Of a DNA stretch of 9,081 bases, positions 7,139 to 9,081 are shown piece by piece. The translations under genes and the position numbers were made by a program. The notes beneath the pieces were generated by a model, which saw only the letters and a program-made list of their open reading frames with translations, was not told the origin of the DNA and ran no database searches. The stretch covers positions 1 through 9,081 of the forward strand of contig CALVCY010000151.1 in assembly GCA_944326175.1 (NCBI GenBank). The letters run 5' to 3'. The DNA is from an uncultured Erysipelotrichaceae bacterium. Lineage in GTDB: Bacteria > Bacillota_I > Bacilli_A > Erysipelotrichales > Erysipelotrichaceae. The first letter of the stretch is position 1. Every line of letters starts with the position of its first letter.

Positions 7139-8921
7139 GATTGGCCTCCTTGATTGAATTAATGTCTTGATACAGAGATGAGATCTGTTTTTCCAAATCC
7201 TTTTTGGCATTGGGATCGATCTCATTGGATAATTCCCGTCGCAATGACGCAATATGTTGACGTTTGATTTCGATGTCCAACTGGACGCACGCCGCTTCGA
7301 GAACCTGGTTATTATACGATGTGCCTAGCGATACGTCAAAGGCGATTTGGCTTAATAATTGACGTTGCGCATCATTTTCACAATGGTCCATGATCTGATT
7401 GACACTTGCCAGTTCCCCTTTTCGGCATTGATTGAGGATCAATGCGGCGATGCGGGAATATTTTGGATCCGGAAGAAAGTTGAGTTTACTCGTATACAGT
7501 GCCTGGGCTCTTAGATCCATCAACATCTGAGAAATGATCACCGATTGGATGCGTTCCATTCGCGTCGGGGTAGCAGAAGTGGAAGAAGATGGTTCGCGAT
7601 TATGCGTTTGTTGGGGTGGCATTACCCCACTATCATGGATCGAAGCAGTGCGTTTAGTTTCGAGCATTTCTGATAGATCAAACCCCGTATCACTTTCCAA
7701 TCGTTTAGTAAACGCCTGGCGATCCAAAGGATCAGACGAACTTTGGATATGGGGCAGCATCGCATTAACGAAATCTTTACGTGCACTGTATTGGTTCAGA
7801 TCATACTGGCTTTTGATATAACCATAGACAAATTCCAACCATGTCTGTGTATTGCTCGCCAAAGATGCCAAGGCATCTTTTCCTTTTTGCATGTAGATCT
7901 CATCGGGATCCAATTTGGTGGTATTGTTCAACACCGATAAGCGCATGCCCATGGAAAGCGCCATATTACCTGCTTTATAAATCGCATTTTGCCCCGCTCG
8001 ATCCCCATCATAAGCCAAAATCAGATGATTGGATAAAGCACGGATGATATTCAATTGTTGCCGGGTACATGCTGTCCCCAGGGTACAGACCACATTCTGT
8101 ACGCCGGCTTTCCAAAATGCAATGACATCCATCACCCCTTCGACCAAGATGATACCGCCGGCTTTCCGTGCTGCATCTTTCGCACGCGAGCTGTTATAAA
8201 CCAATTCTCCCTTTTTAAATACCAGTGTTTCCGATGTATTGATGTATTTGCGCTCGTTGTTGGGATCCATGGTCCGTGCCGTAAATCCGATGGTTTGACC
8301 ATGGATATTATCGATCGGGAAAACTAACCGTCGACTGAATACATCCTTCAGTTTGCCATCATAAGTGCGTGTGGATATATTCGCACCGATCAATACGGTT
8401 TCCTCGACCCCTTTTTTGCTTAAAAACGTGCTGACTGTTTCATCACTGGCATCATACCCGATCTTGAATGCCGTGATCACATCGTTATGGATATCGCGTT
8501 TATCCAGATAACTGAGCAACGAAGGATCATTGGTCTGTCGCAGTTCGAAGTTGCATAATTCACTCATTTGATCCAATGCATCCAACGCTTTGGCGATACG
8601 TGGATCGATCGGTGTTTTGGGTTGATCATCACCTGTATCGACATGGATGCCCACCATTTCACCGACTTTAGCGACCGCCTGTGTAAAGCTGATCTTTTCA
8701 TAATGCTGCACGAAGGTGAATACATTGCCGCCTTCACCACAAACAAAACATTTATAGATCTGTTTGGCTTCATTGATGGACATAGAAGGATCATGGTCAT
8801 CATGAAAAGGACAGACAGCAACATAGTTTCTGCCCTTTTTGGAAACCGGGATATAGTGGCCGATTACATCGACGATGTTGGCCTTGGAACGGATGGCATC
8901 AATGGTTTGAGGATCGATCAT
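7125..8921 (-). CDS. dnaG: DNA primase
   Basis: DnaG makes the RNA primers for replication and works with the replicative helicase. The 598-residue length matches bacterial primases. The N-terminal zinc-binding domain has C37, H40, C58 and C61 ([10 protein letters not shown] and [10 protein letters not shown]). The catalytic core contains RRLVFPIDN (197-205) and then the TOPRIM fold, with E261 in VEGVMD (260-265), LGTA (281-284), and D305 and D307 in YDGDRAG (304-310). A Ser/Thr/Gln/Pro-rich linker at about 427-453 leads to the helicase-binding C-terminal domain (454-598), which is poorly conserved in all primases. The ATG overlaps the upstream glycyl-tRNA synthetase stop by one base (TAATG). 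No strong ribosome site precedes it, which suggests termination-reinitiation. The 3' end overlaps rpoD by 14 nt. This is the classic dnaG-rpoD pair of the macromolecular-synthesis operon. Confidence 0.97.
   Translation of the reverse strand: MIDPQTIDAIRSKANIVDVIGHYIPVSKKGRNYVAVCPFHDDHDPSMSINEAKQIYKCFVCGEGGNVFTFVQHYEKISFTQAVAKVGEMVGIHVDTGDDQPKTPIDPRIAKALDALDQMSELCNFELRQTNDPSLLSYLDKRDIHNDVITAFKIGYDASDETVSTFLSKKGVEETVLIGANISTRTYDGKLKDVFSRRLVFPIDNIHGQTIGFTARTMDPNNERKYINTSETLVFKKGELVYNSSRAKDAARKAGGIILVEGVMDVIAFWKAGVQNVVCTLGTACTRQQLNIIRALSNHLILAYDGDRAGQNAIYKAGNMALSMGMRLSVLNNTTKLDPDEIYMQKGKDALASLASNTQTWLEFVYGYIKSQYDLNQYSARKDFVNAMLPHIQSSSDPLDRQAFTKRLESDTGFDLSEMLETKRTASIHDSGVMPPQQTHNREPSSSTSATPTRMERIQSVIISQMLMDLRAQALYTSKLNFLPDPKYSRIAALILNQCRKGELASVNQIMDHCENDAQRQLLSQIAFDVSLGTSYNNQVLEAACVQLDIEIKRQHIASLRRELSNEIDPNAKKDLEKQISSLYQDINSIKEANRERN
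7145..7151 (-). promoter_or_regulatory. Shine-Dalgarno that fixes the rpoD GTG start
   Basis: On the minus strand AAGGAGG lies within the last codons of dnaG, 6 nt before the GTG at 7138. It is a perfect anti-16S match with optimal spacing, and no comparable site precedes the ATG at 7252 or the internal ATG codons. Confidence 0.85.
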
Positions 8922-9081
8922 TAGGACAATTTCAGGCTTTCTTGAATGGTTTCGACCAACTGGTCAATGGGCACACGACGCTGGTTCATGCTGTCCCGTT
9001 CCCGAATGGTGACACATTGATCATCCAGGGAATCAAAATCGAACGTGATGCAATACGGTGTACCGATCGCATCCTGACGAC
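8921..9081 (-). CDS. glyS: Glycyl-tRNA synthetase, single-chain class II (3' end only)
   Basis: The last 53 codons are present; the gene enters from the right edge. Reading the minus strand gives [20 protein letters not shown], then [18 protein letters not shown] and [13 protein letters not shown] before TAA. This is the end of the class II anticodon-binding domain of the alpha2-type, single-chain glycyl-tRNA synthetase (pattern RQDEIGTPYCVT.D..., T.RDRD.M.Q.R). It differs from the C-terminus of the beta subunit in heterotetrameric GlyRS. The enzyme charges tRNA-Gly. Its stop codon overlaps the dnaG ATG (TAATG), placing it upstream in the same operon. Any promoter or T-box leader would lie outside the window. 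The symbol is also written glyQS. Confidence 0.9.
   Translation of the reverse strand, partial: RQDAIGTPYCITFDFDSLDDQCVTIRERDSMNQRRVPIDQLVETIQESLKLS

Noticed and set aside
6663..7157. 164-codon plus-strand frame that looks like a membrane protein (Phe/Leu/Ser-rich)
   Set aside because: The hydrophobicity is an artefact of reading Lys/Glu/Ala codons of the rpoD tail in antisense; there is no ribosome site.

Overview
The window is an ordinary, gene-dense housekeeping region of a low-to-mid G+C Firmicute. TGA ends two genes here (rpoD and trmK), so the code is standard and Mycoplasma-type Mollicutes are excluded. The order glycyl-tRNA synthetase - dnaG - rpoD - trmK is the Firmicutes macromolecular-synthesis operon. 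A single-chain glycyl-tRNA synthetase and a primary sigma factor with a very long charged N-terminus make me favour an Erysipelotrichia-like lineage. That placement is inference; no database search was possible.

Layout from right to left. (1) Minus-strand operon 9081-4767: 3' end of glycyl-tRNA synthetase, primase dnaG, primary sigma factor rpoD (GTG start, overlapping dnaG by 14 nt) and the tRNA methyltransferase trmK. All junctions overlap (TAATG, 14 nt, ATGA), which implies tight translational coupling. (2) rpsT (ribosomal protein S20) on the plus strand, convergent with trmK; one hairpin terminator straddles the trmK stop codon. (3) fmt and lepA on the minus strand, divergent from rpsT, with a good promoter in the 134-bp gap. 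(4) Two small plus-strand membrane-protein genes of unknown function (1018-1504), convergent with lepA at a strong hairpin. (5) exoA and the 5' end of an FGGY kinase, probably glycerol kinase, on the minus strand, joined by TAATG. The promoters of (4) and (5) overlap back to back.

Functionally the window covers replication priming (DnaG), promoter recognition (RpoD), translation (GlyRS, Fmt, LepA, S20, TrmK) and base-excision repair (ExoA). I see no mobile element, CRISPR array, tRNA or rRNA gene, or phage gene, and no gene-free stretch over 300 bases. Nothing here looks like a new multi-gene system. The points most worth a second look are the uncharacterised two-gene membrane operon, the roughly 190-residue charged N-terminal extension of RpoD, a marked excess of the tetramer GATC, and a perfect 11-bp inverted repeat inside trmK.
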